This document shows, piece by piece, positions 10,505 through 22,949 of a stretch of DNA of 64,000 nt. This DNA comes from Agelaius tricolor (taxonomy: Eukaryota > Chordata > Aves > Passeriformes > Icteridae). Made by a program: the position numbers and the translations under genes. Every line of letters begins with the position of its first letter. The stretch's first letter is position 1. The stretch is taken from contig JALJCS010000028.1 of assembly GCA_023055355.1 (NCBI GenBank), forward strand, positions 5,270,418 through 5,334,417, in the 5' to 3' direction. The notes under the pieces were generated by a model. It made no database searches, was not told where the DNA came from, and saw only the letters and a program-made list of their open reading frames with translations.

Positions 10505-13370
10505 CTGAGTTTTAAGTGTTCTCTGCTTTCTGTGCATGTCTATTTTTTAACAGTCATTTAATTTATTATATGGCAAGCAAAATGGAACTGGGAATGCCCT
10601 GATGACTCTCAAGCAGCCCAGGTGGCTGAGGATGAGGTAACAGCCAGATGCAAGCTTTTTGAATTTCCATCTGTTTTTCTTGGAAGTCAGAAAGTGTCCT
10701 CTTAGCCAGGCCATGTACAGAGGCCCAAGTGATGTCAGCAGAGTTCTGAGGGCATGGAAGAAAGAGAAAAATCTCTTTAAGATAAGTATAAGCAGAGGAG
10801 CCTGCTGCTTTTTTATTGCATCCAGAACCAGCACCATTTCCTGGCATAGTTAGTGGCACCAGTAATTAAAATCATGTTCATCACATCCCTTGGCTTTGAA
10901 ATTTCTTGCAAGAGTTGTGTGGCTAAGGAAAGTAAAAGGTTCATAGCAAAAGGGTTTCTGTTTCTCACCTCCTGTACAAACAGGAGTTTCTGTGCCTAAT
11001 GCTTCTGGATGGTAGAGACTCTGAGACTGCAGGGGCTCCTTTAAAACATGTAAATTTCAAATAATTTTCTTAAAGCAGAATATCATTTCTTATTTTCAGT
11101 CTTTCTATCAGATCCTTCACAGGACAGAAGTAGAGTCTTCTCTGGGAGAAGACTACCTTTTGCACAGATGATGCAAAAACCTTTGTGGGAGATGTTCCAT
11201 GCCAAGGAGACAACACACAGGAAATACCAACAGGCAACTTGTACCCCCTCCACTTGACTTTTTGTCACCTGTTTGAAAGTCAGGGTAAGTTGCATTCTTA
11301 AAACTACACAAAGTCTTATTTTATAACCATGTGCCACCTCAGGTCCTCTCTCAGCTGGGAACAAACCTTTCCTAATACAGGGGGCTGCAAGAGGAGCTTC
11401 TCCACCCCACAGGTTCTGTGTTAGCTGAGCATAACAGCTGCTGGATATTGTCCCTGCCCTCACTGTAATAAGAAATTTTAATACAATCTACAACAAAAAA
11501 TGGAATTTCTCTCTAACATCAATTTGGCAGAAGTTTGCTGTGATATCACCAATGGTTTCCTTTCACCTTCTGGATCCTGGGTGGCTGCCAGGTCAAGCAC
11601 CAGACTCTACCGAACCAAAGTGGATTGTACTTCAACAAAAACCTGAACACATCCTGAAACCAGGGAAGATCTCTCCTGTTCCAATCTATTTGCTTTAAGA
11701 AAATAAATTTTATTTGATTTAGCGAATGGAAAATTGCACACACAGACACCTACTTCAATTTAAGGATGACTTATCACTTAGTGTACCTTAAACCTGTTAC
11801 ACCTACTCTCAGTTTACATAACCCAAACTGAAACAAGCCACTCAAAACTGAAATAAAATATCCAAGTTACCCCTTTAAGTCAGTTTTAAAACAAATCTTA
11901 GTTTACTTCACCTCACTTTTCTCCTGCATACAAACACTTCAGCAGGTTTAAAACAAACCAAATTTGGAAAAAGAAAAAGAGAAAGGTGAGTGGAGAGGTA
12001 AAAGAGACAATGTACCTTTAGATACAATACCATAGACTTTAGGAATATTAAAAAAAAATCCTTCTAGTATTCAGAGCTTTGATATTTTGATACTGTCAAT
12101 TCAGAACAAGCATAAACCATTTAACCTGAAGAGAACACTAAGCAGGCCTGCCAGCAAGCAGGAATTCTTTGCTAAACTGGAATACAGCTCTTAAACAGCG
12201 AAGATCCTACAGGTCTGACTGCCAAGAAAACACATTCATTTACAAAACAACCTTGAAGGACTGCTTTAAACCTCAAGTTGCCCAGTGAGACCCATGCCAA
12301 CCCTCCCCCGTTAAATACACGTATTTGCCCTGAAATGTGAATCACTGAGCCTGCAGAGATTCCATTTAATTAATAAAAAACTCTGATAGCAAAGGATTAA
12401 AGGGATTATGCAGCCAGAAAACAAAGTAAAAAAATTAAAGTCTGCTTTTGTGTGCCATTCATTTACTGCCTACGCTGAGTGGACGACAGCTAAATGCCAA
12501 AGATTATTAGCATTCCTCTTAATTAGTCAGTGGCTCCTGCCCACACACTGAACTACCTGAAATTTGTCCTCTGATATCAGTTATGGATATTGGAGTGATA
12601 AGTAATCCTAAGCCTCTGTGATAAAAACAGGAAGAACATGAGTACAACAAATGTGAAGAGCTAGATAGAAAATTTTTTTAAAAAAGCACAAGGACACCTG
12701 TGACAAAACTGTTTTGTTCTATCACCACTGTAGATTAAAGTCCTTATCCTCTAGCTCTTAGAAAATGAAACAGGGCAGAGAGTAAAACAATGAACAGATA
12801 GTAAACTATTACTAAGTTTCCAATTAAATGATTTGTAGTAAGAAACTAATGAGTCAGAGCACCATGCAATTAACAGAGTATGAAGTAGTTTCAGGCAGGG
12901 AAATCTGGAAGGTGATTCTTATTGCCTCTTGCAATTTGTTACTTTACTGTTTCTGCACTTCCTCCCTTTGGGCCAGAGAAAATACAAGACAACAGCCTGG
13001 CCTGCCCACTCCATCATCCTAACTACATAGAAAAGAATCAGCAGTGAATTGCTGCTTCCCTTTTTGACATTAGTAGTACCAGTTTTTGAAAAAATTGCAT
13101 TCGTAGCCCTAGGAGACACAAGTGTTAAGCTGGAATTCACTCCTTTAAATCCTCAGCTGAACAGCTGTCTGTGTAGGCAGCCTCCAGGAAATAATTTGTT
13201 TGGAAAACCCCTCAATACTCTGCTTAAAAATAATGAATGGTGTAAGTTTAAGAACAGAACAAGAGTGAAAAATATCATAGTATGCAGCAATCACACCTAT
13301 CTCTGCAGCAGGATTAGCTCGATAATTTTTTATTACAACCTAAATTAAACCTCAGGAAGGCTGTGCTATT
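10505..13370. other. Intergenic, no feature seen
   Basis: AT-rich sequence with scattered short open frames on both strands. None shows a protein family, conserved splice pattern or codon bias. No tRNA-like or rRNA sequence was noticed. Confidence 0.5.
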
Positions 13371-13389
13371 GCTTTAAAAAGAAAAATGC

Positions 13390-14130
13390 TACCCCCAAAA
13401 TCCAGCCAAAGACACAAACAGACATCCCCAAGCCAACCAAACACACCCTGACGCCTCACAAACCCAACCCAAACACACACACACTGACATCCCAATGTAA
13501 ATACACACACACCCCTGACACCCTCAAAATCCAGCCCAAGACACAAACACACCAACATTCCCAACACAAACACACCAACACCCCCAGACCTGTATGCTCC
13601 TCCAAACCCAGCCACACAAACACACCCAACACCCCCAAACCCAACCACACACACAAACACACTGACCCCCAAAAACAAACACACCAGCACCTCTAAACCC
13701 CAGCACACAGAGAACACATTGACCCCCCAAACATAAACACACCAACACCCCCAAACACAAACATGAACACAATGACCCCCCCCAACCTCACCACAGACAC
13801 ATTGACCCCCCCAAACCCAGCCAGCCACACACACCCCATCTCCCACACCCAAACATGCATCCCCAAAGCCCCCCAAACTCAAACACATCAGCAGCCTCAA
13901 ACCCAACCAAACACACACCAACCCCCCCAAAACAAAACCCACACACAAACACAGCGATCCCCCAAACTCAAACACATCAGCAGCCTCAAACCCAACCAAA
14001 TACACACCAACCCCCCCAAAACAAAACCCACACACAAACACACCGATCCCCCAAACTCAAACACATCCCCAGCCGAACACACCGACCCTGGACCCTCCCT
14101 AAACCCAAACCCAGCCCAAGCCCAAGCCCC
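13390..14130 (+). repeat. Long CA/C-rich low-complexity block (degenerate minisatellite)
   Basis: About 740 bp consist almost entirely of A and C on plus, built from variants of ACACACCAACACCCCCAAAC. A longer near-exact repeat (around 13871-13960 and 13962-14060) contains AACTCAAACACATCAGCAGC. The strand asymmetry (minus nearly pure G and T) opens several long frames at once, rich in C, V, G, L or in T, P, N, H; these are not genes. Confidence 0.9.
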
Positions 14131-14245
14131 CGCAGGTCCCGCAGCGCCACCTCCCGGGGCCAGCGCCCCCCGAGCCGGGCACAGAGCCCGGGGGGACCCC
14201 GAGATCACCCGGCCCTGCCCCTGCCCTGCCCAGCTCCGGCCCCTG

Positions 14246-14345
14246 CCCTTCCCAGCCTTTCCCATCTCCTGTTCCTGCCCTTCCCAGCCTTTCCCATCTC
14301 CTGTCCCTGCCCTTCCCAGCCTTTCCCATCTCCTGCCCTTCCCAG
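14246..14345 (+). repeat. 32-bp pyrimidine-rich minisatellite, about 3 copies
   Basis: The unit CCCTTCCCAGCCTTTCCCAT plus CTCCTGTTCCTG starts at 14246, 14278 and 14310, with a shortened copy at 14336. It lies at the end of the CA/C-rich block after a GC-rich bridge (14110-14240). Confidence 0.88.
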
Positions 14346-16379
14346 CCCCTCTCTGCCCCCACACTCCCCACCCAACTCAGGGGAAAAGGATTGCAGTTCT
14401 GGCTAGCTCGGAGCTGATTTGGACTACCCTGCATTACTGAAATATTTGTAAAGGTTTTACCTTGAAAATGTCTCACCACAGAGTTCTCTGCGACAAAGAA
14501 ACCCAAATTGGGAAATTTTACCAATTGCAAGGTTCCAAGTGCAGCAGTTGTGACAGAAATGTGTGCACCTCTCATAAAATGGGCCCAAGCCTCCTGCTTG
14601 CCCTACAGCTGGGACTGATGGAATAAGAATGGACAGAGCTACACAAACAGCCTGTGCCTGTCAGCTGCTTTGTGCTGCTTTCTCTGATGACCACTGTATT
14701 GACCAGAAAAATGAAATAAAGCAGTTTTTATTTTGCTTTTATCCAGATCACAATTTCTTATTAGAGTTGAACAGATTATTTGGGATACCTTGGCATAGCA
14801 GGTGAAAGGCACAGAGAAAGTTCCAGCCTTGCTGCAGATGTGTTCCTCTCCTTCCTTACACACTCTGCTGTCATAATTTCAGTTTTAAAAATAAACTGTA
14901 ATTGCGTAGCTAGTTCCATTACTTTTTTTTTTTTTTGGTGAAAGAAACCTTATTTCAAGATCTGGTTTCTGCTCCTCAGTTTGCATCTGCGTTATCCAGA
15001 ATTCAATTCCCATAAGATATTGACGTGCTGCGTTTCCAAGTCTCAGTCATGCCAGATTTACTTTCCTTCACGTCAAGCAGCGTGAAGGTTCAGGTTGGTA
15101 ATTCTGCAGTGCTGAGAGGACAGGGCAAGCAGGGACCAGTCTGTCAAGCTTCACTTGGAGAATATACCCAGACTACAGTGGGCCAAAGAGCAAGAGGGTT
15201 TTTTCCCCTCAAACTGGTGGAAATTATACAGAGCAGCAGTGTTTTGGCAGCTGTGATCCTGTGCTCAAGAATTTTTACATCTTGCCAATTCTGTAGTAAA
15301 ATAAAATATCTTCAGAGAGGCCTAAGGAGCCACCATCACACAGGGGTGTGTGTCCAGGCAAGCACATACTCACCCACACACCTTCAACCCAGCTCAGAAC
15401 AAGACAGCCTAGGTCAGAACCTCTCAGAGGCATTACAAAACATTAAAAGAAATTCTGAAGATTAAATACTCCTGTGCATTACAGCTCACACACAGTGAGC
15501 AGAGGAAGCATCTTCAAAAAGAAAGTTAACAGCAGGTTGTGGTTAGTTTTTTCCTTTGGTTTCCATATTCTCCACACAGGCTATTTTCAGCACACATTAA
15601 AAGGCATAGTATAAATAGGGCAATGTAATTTGGTAGCAGAAAAAACCACCTTATTGCATATATGATCTCACAAGGTAGCTATTTCAGTGTGCAAAATAAA
15701 TCTAGAAATCATCTTATGTAGCTGAATAATCAGCTAAAATGTTAAACTTTCAGTGAAAATAAACTTTTTAGGTGTTAATGAGAACAGGTATCAGCAGTGA
15801 CAGCAAAGCAGAATACCCCAAACCCCTGTACAATAGCCCCTACCAGAAAAATTAATAACAGTGCAAATATTTTCCAGCCAACATGTATGACTCACTGAAG
15901 CAACATGTTAAGTTAAAATTGTAGTAAAATTCAATGAAGAGATGGGTACTCATACAACACCAAGCTCACCTGCAATTACAGTGCCAGTACAAAATCATTC
16001 TACTGCACACCTCTCTTCTTGTAAACTAAACTCAAGCCAGAGTTTTACACTAGAAATCACATCCTCTGAAGAAGTCCCTCATACAAATGCTCCTGGTAAA
16101 TCACACCTCAAATTCCTGGTTTTCTGTCACAATACTTGACTAACAACAACTCATGCTTACTTGCCATAAACCAGTTGGCAACAGGGGAAAGAACTGTTGC
16201 ATTATAGATTACACTTCATCCATACTATTTTACACAGAAGTAGATAATTTTTGGTGATGTATGTGATTAGTTTCATTGAGTCTTATTTTTTTTTCAACGT
16301 TGTCTTGGCTATACTAGCAACTTGTTCTTCATGAGCCATCATATTGTTTCTTCTGAATGAAGGATGATCTTTTAGGATA

Positions 16380-16490
16380 GGTTATATTTATATATCATAT
16401 TTATATATTTATATTTAAATATATTATACTTATATATTTATATTTAAATATATTATACTTATACATTTAAAGTTATATTTAAATATATTT
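16380..16490. repeat. AT-rich repeat tract
   Basis: Repeats of TATATTTATATTTAAATATA and related units, nearly free of G and C. It is a low-complexity satellite-like tract with a strong tendency to melt or fold; no coding content. Confidence 0.85.
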
Positions 16491-16863
16491 ATTGCTTAGA
16501 TTTTGTTCAGGAACTTGTTCAGGAATTTTATCTACTGCAATACTTACTTTGTTCAGTAATTTATCTACTGTAATAATTTTACTACTGTAATTTATCTACC
16601 TACTGCTGCCCTGAGGCACTTCCAAAACTAAATAAGCATAAATAAGAACTTTGAAAACTCTCCCCACAAAATTCTGCAGAAGAGTTTCAAATCAAGAACT
16701 TCCAAGTTCTCAAAGTGCCATTCCCATTGAGTTCCCTCTCCCATGGACCCAGGGCTCTGTACCTTTGTTTGGGATGAGCTGTTTCCTTGCTTGGCCATGA
16801 TGACGTTGGCACTGTCGCCCCAGGGAGACGCCTTTGACATTTTGGGAGAGCAAAGAGTGCAGA

Positions 16864-16912
16864 AGTGACAAAGGAGAGTGGCTAAGTGACAAAGGAGAGT
16901 GGCTAAGTGACA
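16864..16912 (+). repeat. 21-bp direct tandem duplication
   Basis: AGTGACAAAGGAGAGTGGCT plus A occurs at 16864 and 16885 with no mismatch, followed by a partial third copy. It is a small recent-looking duplication in intergenic DNA. Confidence 0.9.
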
Positions 16913-19050
16913 CCTCCAGCCCTAAGCAGAGGCAATAATCCTCGGGCAGGTTGCCCAAGTTGAGCATGACGCACTCCAGGAGGGCTCTGAGATGCTGAAT
17001 CTTCCTTGAGGAAAGACAAAGGACAGCAGCTGCTGGTCAGAGTGCTTCATTAGCTTTCCTTGGAGGATGCCTAGGGTGAATATTGATAATACCATTGTCA
17101 TTGATAGTTCACTGAAGGAGAAGCATTTGTACAGAGCATCCAGCACCAACAGTGAGATCATGCATCAAATCAGAGCTAATTACTGTCTGCAGTTTTGGAA
17201 CAAGAGCTGCATGACTCAGATGAGGAGAGAGAATTCCTCTCTTGCTGCTTATCTCTCTCACAGGGAAGCACAGGGAAAGGGGAATAAAACACATTAGGTT
17301 AATTCTGTGGAGAAATTCTTTTGTCATAAACATTCAGTTCAGCAGAGAGAAGTGCAGAGAAAAAGGATTTGTAGTACAGATAATTGAAGCATATGTTCAA
17401 TAGTCAAGGCAAGTCAAACACCAGCCCTCCCTGTGCACACAGGGAAGTTTAGGCTGGCAGGACCTCTGCAGGTCCTTTCCCACCTCTCCAACACCCACCT
17501 GTGCACTCAGATCAGAGCACTGAACTCACACAGGGATGCCAAGGGATTATCAAGCTTCATTTTGAAATTCTGTCCCATTCCATCCTTGGATCTATTCAAA
17601 CCTGACTAGACACACTCCTGGACCAGCTGTCCTGGCTGGCCCTGCTTGCAGCAGGGGAATTGGAGTATGAGATTTCCAGATTTCCAACCTCAACTTCTTT
17701 CAGAGCCCACTGTGTTTAGCCCACCCATGGACTGCTCTCCATGCAGGTTTTTAGACCTGCAGCAGAAATATTTCTGTTCTATATGACTGATGCAGCCAAT
17801 TTGAAATTAGTCTTAGGAGCCACAGGATGCACAATATAAAAATTAATCTTCTATAGGAAATGCTTATTAAAAAAAAAAAAAGTTCACACCTTTTGCAACT
17901 TATCACAAAATTCAGCATAAGGAAACAACTTTAGTAACATTAGTTGGATTTCATAGTATTTTGAAGAGCATTTGAAGACAAAAACATTTGAGTAGAGAGG
18001 CAGAAAAGTAACAAACCTCAATTTGTTACAAACAAGCATTATCTTCTCACCATTAAAAGGAAAGGATATTGCCATATACTTACATTTTTTTGTTATTTTC
18101 AAGGCTCTATACAGTTGGATATGACACTGCATAGAGAATGGAGGGGAGAGACTAGTCCAGTCAGTCCTTGCTCTGTGATATGATAAATCAAATTTTAAGT
18201 TAAGGAGACAAAATAGGCTAGATGGAGGGAAACAAGCACTAAAGGGATGAGATGACATAAGGCAACTCCTGTGGTAGCATTAGGCAAAAGCAATAGGCAA
18301 ACAGGGGAAAAACCTTGCTAACATACTCAGAATTAAGTAGTTAGTTCCAACTGAAGGAGAAGATAAGTGAAATGGAAAATGATCTTCCAGTCTACAGAGA
18401 GACCTGTGTTTAACATCAACCAAAGTAGTTTATATGTACCAAGAAGTCTCCAGATGGAAGCTGCACTTTCTCTGCCAAGACAATTCTCTAGGGCACCATT
18501 GGATGAGGTCTTCCCAAATAAATAGGTGTGAAATTCTGCAAGGGAGAGCAAAACAAATTTAAAAATTGAATTCTCCTAGTATTTTCTTTGTAAGTTCACA
18601 AGCTTTTTTAACTCCTTCTCTTTTTTACTTTTTTTCTGGCACAACAAATACAACACAACACATTCATCCATCTCACAAAAGAGAGAGGAAAAAAAAAATT
18701 GCATTTCATATCAGATGCTTTGCGTCAAGACTGCTGAGGCTCATAAATCAGCTGTCTATTGCCCTGGTCATTTCAACCAACGTCTGACCCTTTGTTAACT
18801 CATGATTTATAACTGAAAGTTACTTTTTTTTTAATGCCAGATTTATAAACTTTACTGTGCTTGGTTTGATATAATATCCATTTTGTACACCAAGCTATAA
18901 GACAGTAAATTTATTGTCTATGAACTGTTACCTTGAAAAATTACATCAATGCAAAGTGGTTTTCATTTAGAATCAATGGGCAATAAATTCATTGGATTTT
19001 TTTTTTGAAGGGGGGAGAGAACATGATGGTGTTTATGAGGTCATGAGTGG

Positions 19051-19060
19051 CTATATAATG
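19051..19060 (+). promoter_or_regulatory. UTS2: TATA box of UTS2
   Basis: CTATATAATG lies 85-94 bp upstream of the UTS2 ATG, which leaves room for a start site near 19085 and a 5' UTR of about 60 nt. A focused TATA promoter outside any CpG island fits a tissue-restricted peptide hormone gene. Confidence 0.6.
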
Positions 19061-19144
19061 GGAGAAACTGGGAGCTGAGGCTCCAGTTAGCCAGGAGTTC
19101 TGAGTTCCAGGGTTGGACACAACAGAACATCCAACACAGCAAGG

Positions 19145-22100
19145 ATGCATAAACTGATACTTTGCTGTCTCATTATCATCTGCTTCTCCTGTCCTCTCTT
19201 GTCTCTCCCCATCATCAATGCCAGTGAGATGTCTTATCAACATTCAGGTAAGAGAATTTTGACTTTAATGGTTATCATGCAGGGGTTGGAGCAGGAAAAG
19301 CAGCAGTGTGCTTTCCAAGGGGCCTGGATCTGTGCTGCTCAGCTGCAGGAGAAGCAGGAGGACAGCAGCAGCACAAGGGACACAGCAGTGGGTGCTGGTC
19401 TTGTACAATGGGGAGCTTGGGTGCCCTAAATAGTTACCTCTGCTGCTTTGAGAGCCAGGAAACAAAAGGATGCATTGAGGAGAAAAAGGCATCTGAGCCT
19501 TGCAGCACTGAATGTGAGCTGGCATTCAGTGTCTGGGCATTCATAGGCACTGGGTAACTTAAAGAAGTTTGGCTGTACAGTCTCTCCTGCTTCTACCCTT
19601 TGAAATAAGCTATTTTGTGTTTAAAAACAGGGAAACCTGGTGCAAACATCAAGAACAGGCAAATCTCTCTTAGACTTCTATGTACTGAGAATGCTATTTG
19701 TTTGCACTAATTTAGATTCCATCCAGCCCAGGGGAAGAATAAATCTTTACTTGAGAAAGTGATGCTCAAAGTTTGAAATGGCTCAGAAAAAATGCACAGC
19801 AGAATCTGGAAGGTTACTATCATCAGACCTGACTGGTCCTGGAAGACTTTCTGAAATGAGTTCTGAAAGAACAGCAAACCAATGCAGAAGTTATTGCATA
19901 AAGCTGACTATTAAAAAGTGGATGTTCTTACCTGCTTTGCAACAGCTGCTCTGCTGGTTCATAGGTATCAGCAGTCCCCAGTCTGCTCTGAAAATCTTGG
20001 ACTGCTAAGCCAGCATCTCCTCAAGCCTTCCACAATGTAATTTGCATTTCCAGGTACCCCTGACTCAATATGAGTAATATCTGTCACATCATAGCTGGCT
20101 CTAGCCATTATTGCATTAGGTTCAAGTCACTGTGCTTAGATCTTCCCTGCTAATGTAAAGACTCTCTGGGAAGGAGAAGACACAGAAGAGGAACTCTCTT
20201 AAAGAGGGTTGGTTTTGGGTTGGGTTTTTCCTTTTTTAAATCTCAAAGCAAATTTACCTGCTAGCACTGCTCTGATTTAAAGAATAATCCATGGCCAGAG
20301 ATGCAGATTGTCTCCACACAGCACTGGGAATTTTTTGTATTCTCATTCTGAGTCCTATAATGAAATCCTTGCTGTCCTTTGCAAATGTCCTTTTGTGCAG
20401 TGAGTAAACCAATAACAGGCATGTCCAAGATCTTCAAATTCCTGATCTTTGTGCAAGTTTTTGAAATGTTGGGAGATTATTTCAGTTTGTTTTCTTACAT
20501 GTCCATGTGAGAAGCTACAGTCACACCCATATCTGCAGGTCAGAGCACTGGAACTCCACAGGGTCACCTACAAATCCAATTACAAAATTATATTAATCTA
20601 CACAAATAGTGTTTGATAATGACACCCTCTGGTTGCCCACAATTTTGGATGTCTGCTATGTATTAGCAAAGATTAAATTTACTGCTCAGGTTACAAGAAC
20701 CCAAGTTACCTGGAATATTGCACTGTTAAGGGATTCTATTGGCAACCTGCCTTGGGGCACAGGCTAGCCACAGAATTCTGAATTCTTTATGCATAGACAA
20801 ATTAATTCTATCAGCTACCAGCAAGCTGTTGTGTTGGAAAAACTGGTAACATCTGTACTGGTACACACATTAAATGAGAGATGACTGAAATACACCAAGA
20901 AGCACAGCTGCCAAAATAAGTTGTAAGTTTTTCTACCTTTATTCCTGCCCTTCCACAACTTCCACTGCATTTGGTAATTGCAAGACTGAGCAGGTTAATA
21001 GGTCTCAAACAGGAAGCAGGAACTATTTCATAAAGAAATAAACTAAAGTAAAATTTTTAAAATTACATCCAAGTCTGGGCTGTATACTGGAAGGATGAGG
21101 TTGAGTACCTCAAGTGACAGGAGGGGCTGCTGCTGTCAAAAACTCTTGTAACAAAACTTCTGCCAGAGAAATGAGAATCTAAGATTAACATCAGGAAGGT
21201 TTCTCTTTTCTCAAAGCTTTGGAAGGAAAGGAAGACAAAACCAACTCTCCCTATTAGAAGAATTAAATAAGGATGGGTGGTTGGTGCTTTCATGAAAATC
21301 TTCAACAGACCTGTGGGGTCTGTGGGGCCAACAGACCTGATGAGAAATCCCCTGAGACAGACTGAAACAAGGATGCAGAGCAAAAGACTCACCCTGTGCC
21401 TGTTTCTGTCACCTTGCCTTGGCAGCTGATGAAGACTCGAGGTTAAACCTGGAGAGGTTGGGCAGCCTGGGAAGCTCCTCCCTGCTCCAGCTCCTGGGGA
21501 CCCTGACTGAGGACAGCAAAGCAGGTGAGCATTCAGCACAGCAATGGAGTGCCCATGCTTCACACCTCCAGCTCCCACAGATATCACAGCCCAGCTCCCA
21601 GGTGTTTGCTAAAATACAGTGTTATCTGTAAGCAACAAGCAGCTGTCATTGAGTTAACTGGGATTTTGGGGAACCTGCAGAGTAGCCATGCCTGCAGCTC
21701 AACACCACCTCAAAATCTCCAAATGGGTGCTGCAAAACTTCCAGACAGCAAAACCAGGGCAAGGAGAAGGTTGGCCAAAGAGGAGCTGGCAGGCAAAGAA
21801 AATAGCAGTCTTACAAAACATCAATACTTGCAGAAAGTGCAGAATCAGTGGCAATGGATGGTTTGGGAAGCAATAGATGTTACCCATGGATATTCCATTC
21901 CAAGACCTCTGTCAGCTGTAGCATTATAGCACATGAGAATTACTTGCCTAATTCATGATTCCTAAATGGTGAAACATTTCATTGTGTCTCCTCTTTAACA
22001 GGTCTTACCCCCAGCAACTACAACCCAGGGGAAAATATCAAAGAAGTAAGTAAATAACCATCTATCACTGAAACAAGAAAAATAAGACTAAACTACACAG

Positions 22101-22797
22101 AATTGTTGCCAAGAAATCATTTCAGATCAACAGACTTCACAAACAGTATAGACTAAAGTAGTATGCCACAGTGTTCTTGAAGCTGGAATCACTTGGCTGT
22201 TAGGCAGGAGAGGGGGAAAAATGGGAAAGGAAAAAAAAAAGAGATCAAGTAATCCAGATTAAAAAAGAAAAAAAAATGGACTGTTTAGAATTAAGTTGGG
22301 TTTGGTGGGGTTTTTTTGTTTGGTTGTTTTTTTTTTTCCCCCCTAGAAAAACAGCTCAGTGAAGGCCAATTCCCAGCTTCATCAGCCCAGGCACCATTTG
22401 CACCACCACCAGCCCCAGCACAGGTTACAGAGTATGATCAGCTTTGTTATGAACCATTATGTACATGGAGAGCATCATCCCTGTTCACTTCCTGCTGAAT
22501 TAAACATAAATGCAGAAGACAGGGCTGAGTTCTAGTGGGACATGCAAAGCAGAGGTTACACTGGGCAGTCCCCTCCTTCCCTCAGTGAGAGCACAGGGCT
22601 GGGAGGGCAGGGAGGGTGGAGGATGTACTTTCCCACTGGGAACCACCCCCAGTAACCTCCCCAGTGCTGTTTGATTTCAGAATTTCTACAGGAACCATCC
22701 TCAAAATGCTTTCCTGGGCCGCCTCTTGACCAAGGACAGGAAACAGTACAAGAAACGTGGGAATCTTTCTGAGTGCTTCTGGAAATATTGTGTGTAA
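19145..22797 (+). CDS. UTS2: UTS2, prepro-urotensin-2, complete, 4 exons, 120 aa
   Basis: Exons: 19145..19247, 21426..21524, 22002..22045, 22681..22797 (363 bp, TAA stop); GT/AG junctions are phase-consistent. Residues 1 to about 22 (MHKLILCCLIIICFSCPLLS) form a signal peptide. A variable propeptide follows; segment LLQLLGTLTED resembles the mammalian LLQILPEMLG region. The C-terminus is a KKR processing site followed by GNLSECFWKYCV, the known 12-residue avian urotensin II with its CFWKYC disulfide ring. The secreted peptide acts on the G-protein-coupled receptor UTS2R in vascular, renal and neural tissue. It lies between TNFRSF9 and PER3 as in other vertebrates, convergent with PER3. A pyrimidine-rich AG at about 22346 in the last intron is not in a phase that yields a usable extra exon. 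Confidence 0.95.
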
Positions 22798-22932
22798 ACA
22801 GGGAACTCCCTGACTGGCTGCATAATTTATACAGATGTCTGAAAACATGTATATAGAGCTGCTTGATTTAAAATGGGAATGAAGAAACACAAAGGCAGCG
22901 CCTAACTTTAGACTCTCTGCTACTTGGAAATG

Positions 22933-22938
22933 AATAAA
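22933..22938 (+). terminator. UTS2: Poly(A) signal of UTS2
   Basis: AATAAA occurs 136 bp after the stop codon and is followed by TTGATGTTTTGCAATTATGT, a plausible U/GU-rich downstream element. Confidence 0.75.
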
Positions 22939-22949
22939 TTCTTGATGTT

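Larger units (their letters stand above)
14350..19040. other. Intergenic between TNFRSF9 and UTS2
   Basis: No exon of a recognisable protein was found. It holds an AT-rich repeat tract at 16380-16490 (alternating ATATTTATAT and TTTAAATATAT units) and a 21-bp tandem duplication at 16864-16912. The ORFs on both strands are short and mutually overlapping. Confidence 0.5.

Noticed and set aside
13352..14575. ORFs of 158-229 residues rich in C, V, G, L, W or in T, P, N, H
   Set aside because: They translate the CA/C low-complexity block in different frames; no family, no splice signals and repeat-derived composition.
22316..22498. Possible extra UTS2 exon after a strong polypyrimidine acceptor near 22346
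   Set aside because: The flanking exons join in phase 0, and donors found after it (near 22422 and 22431) are out of phase; the four-exon product already matches the known precursor structure.
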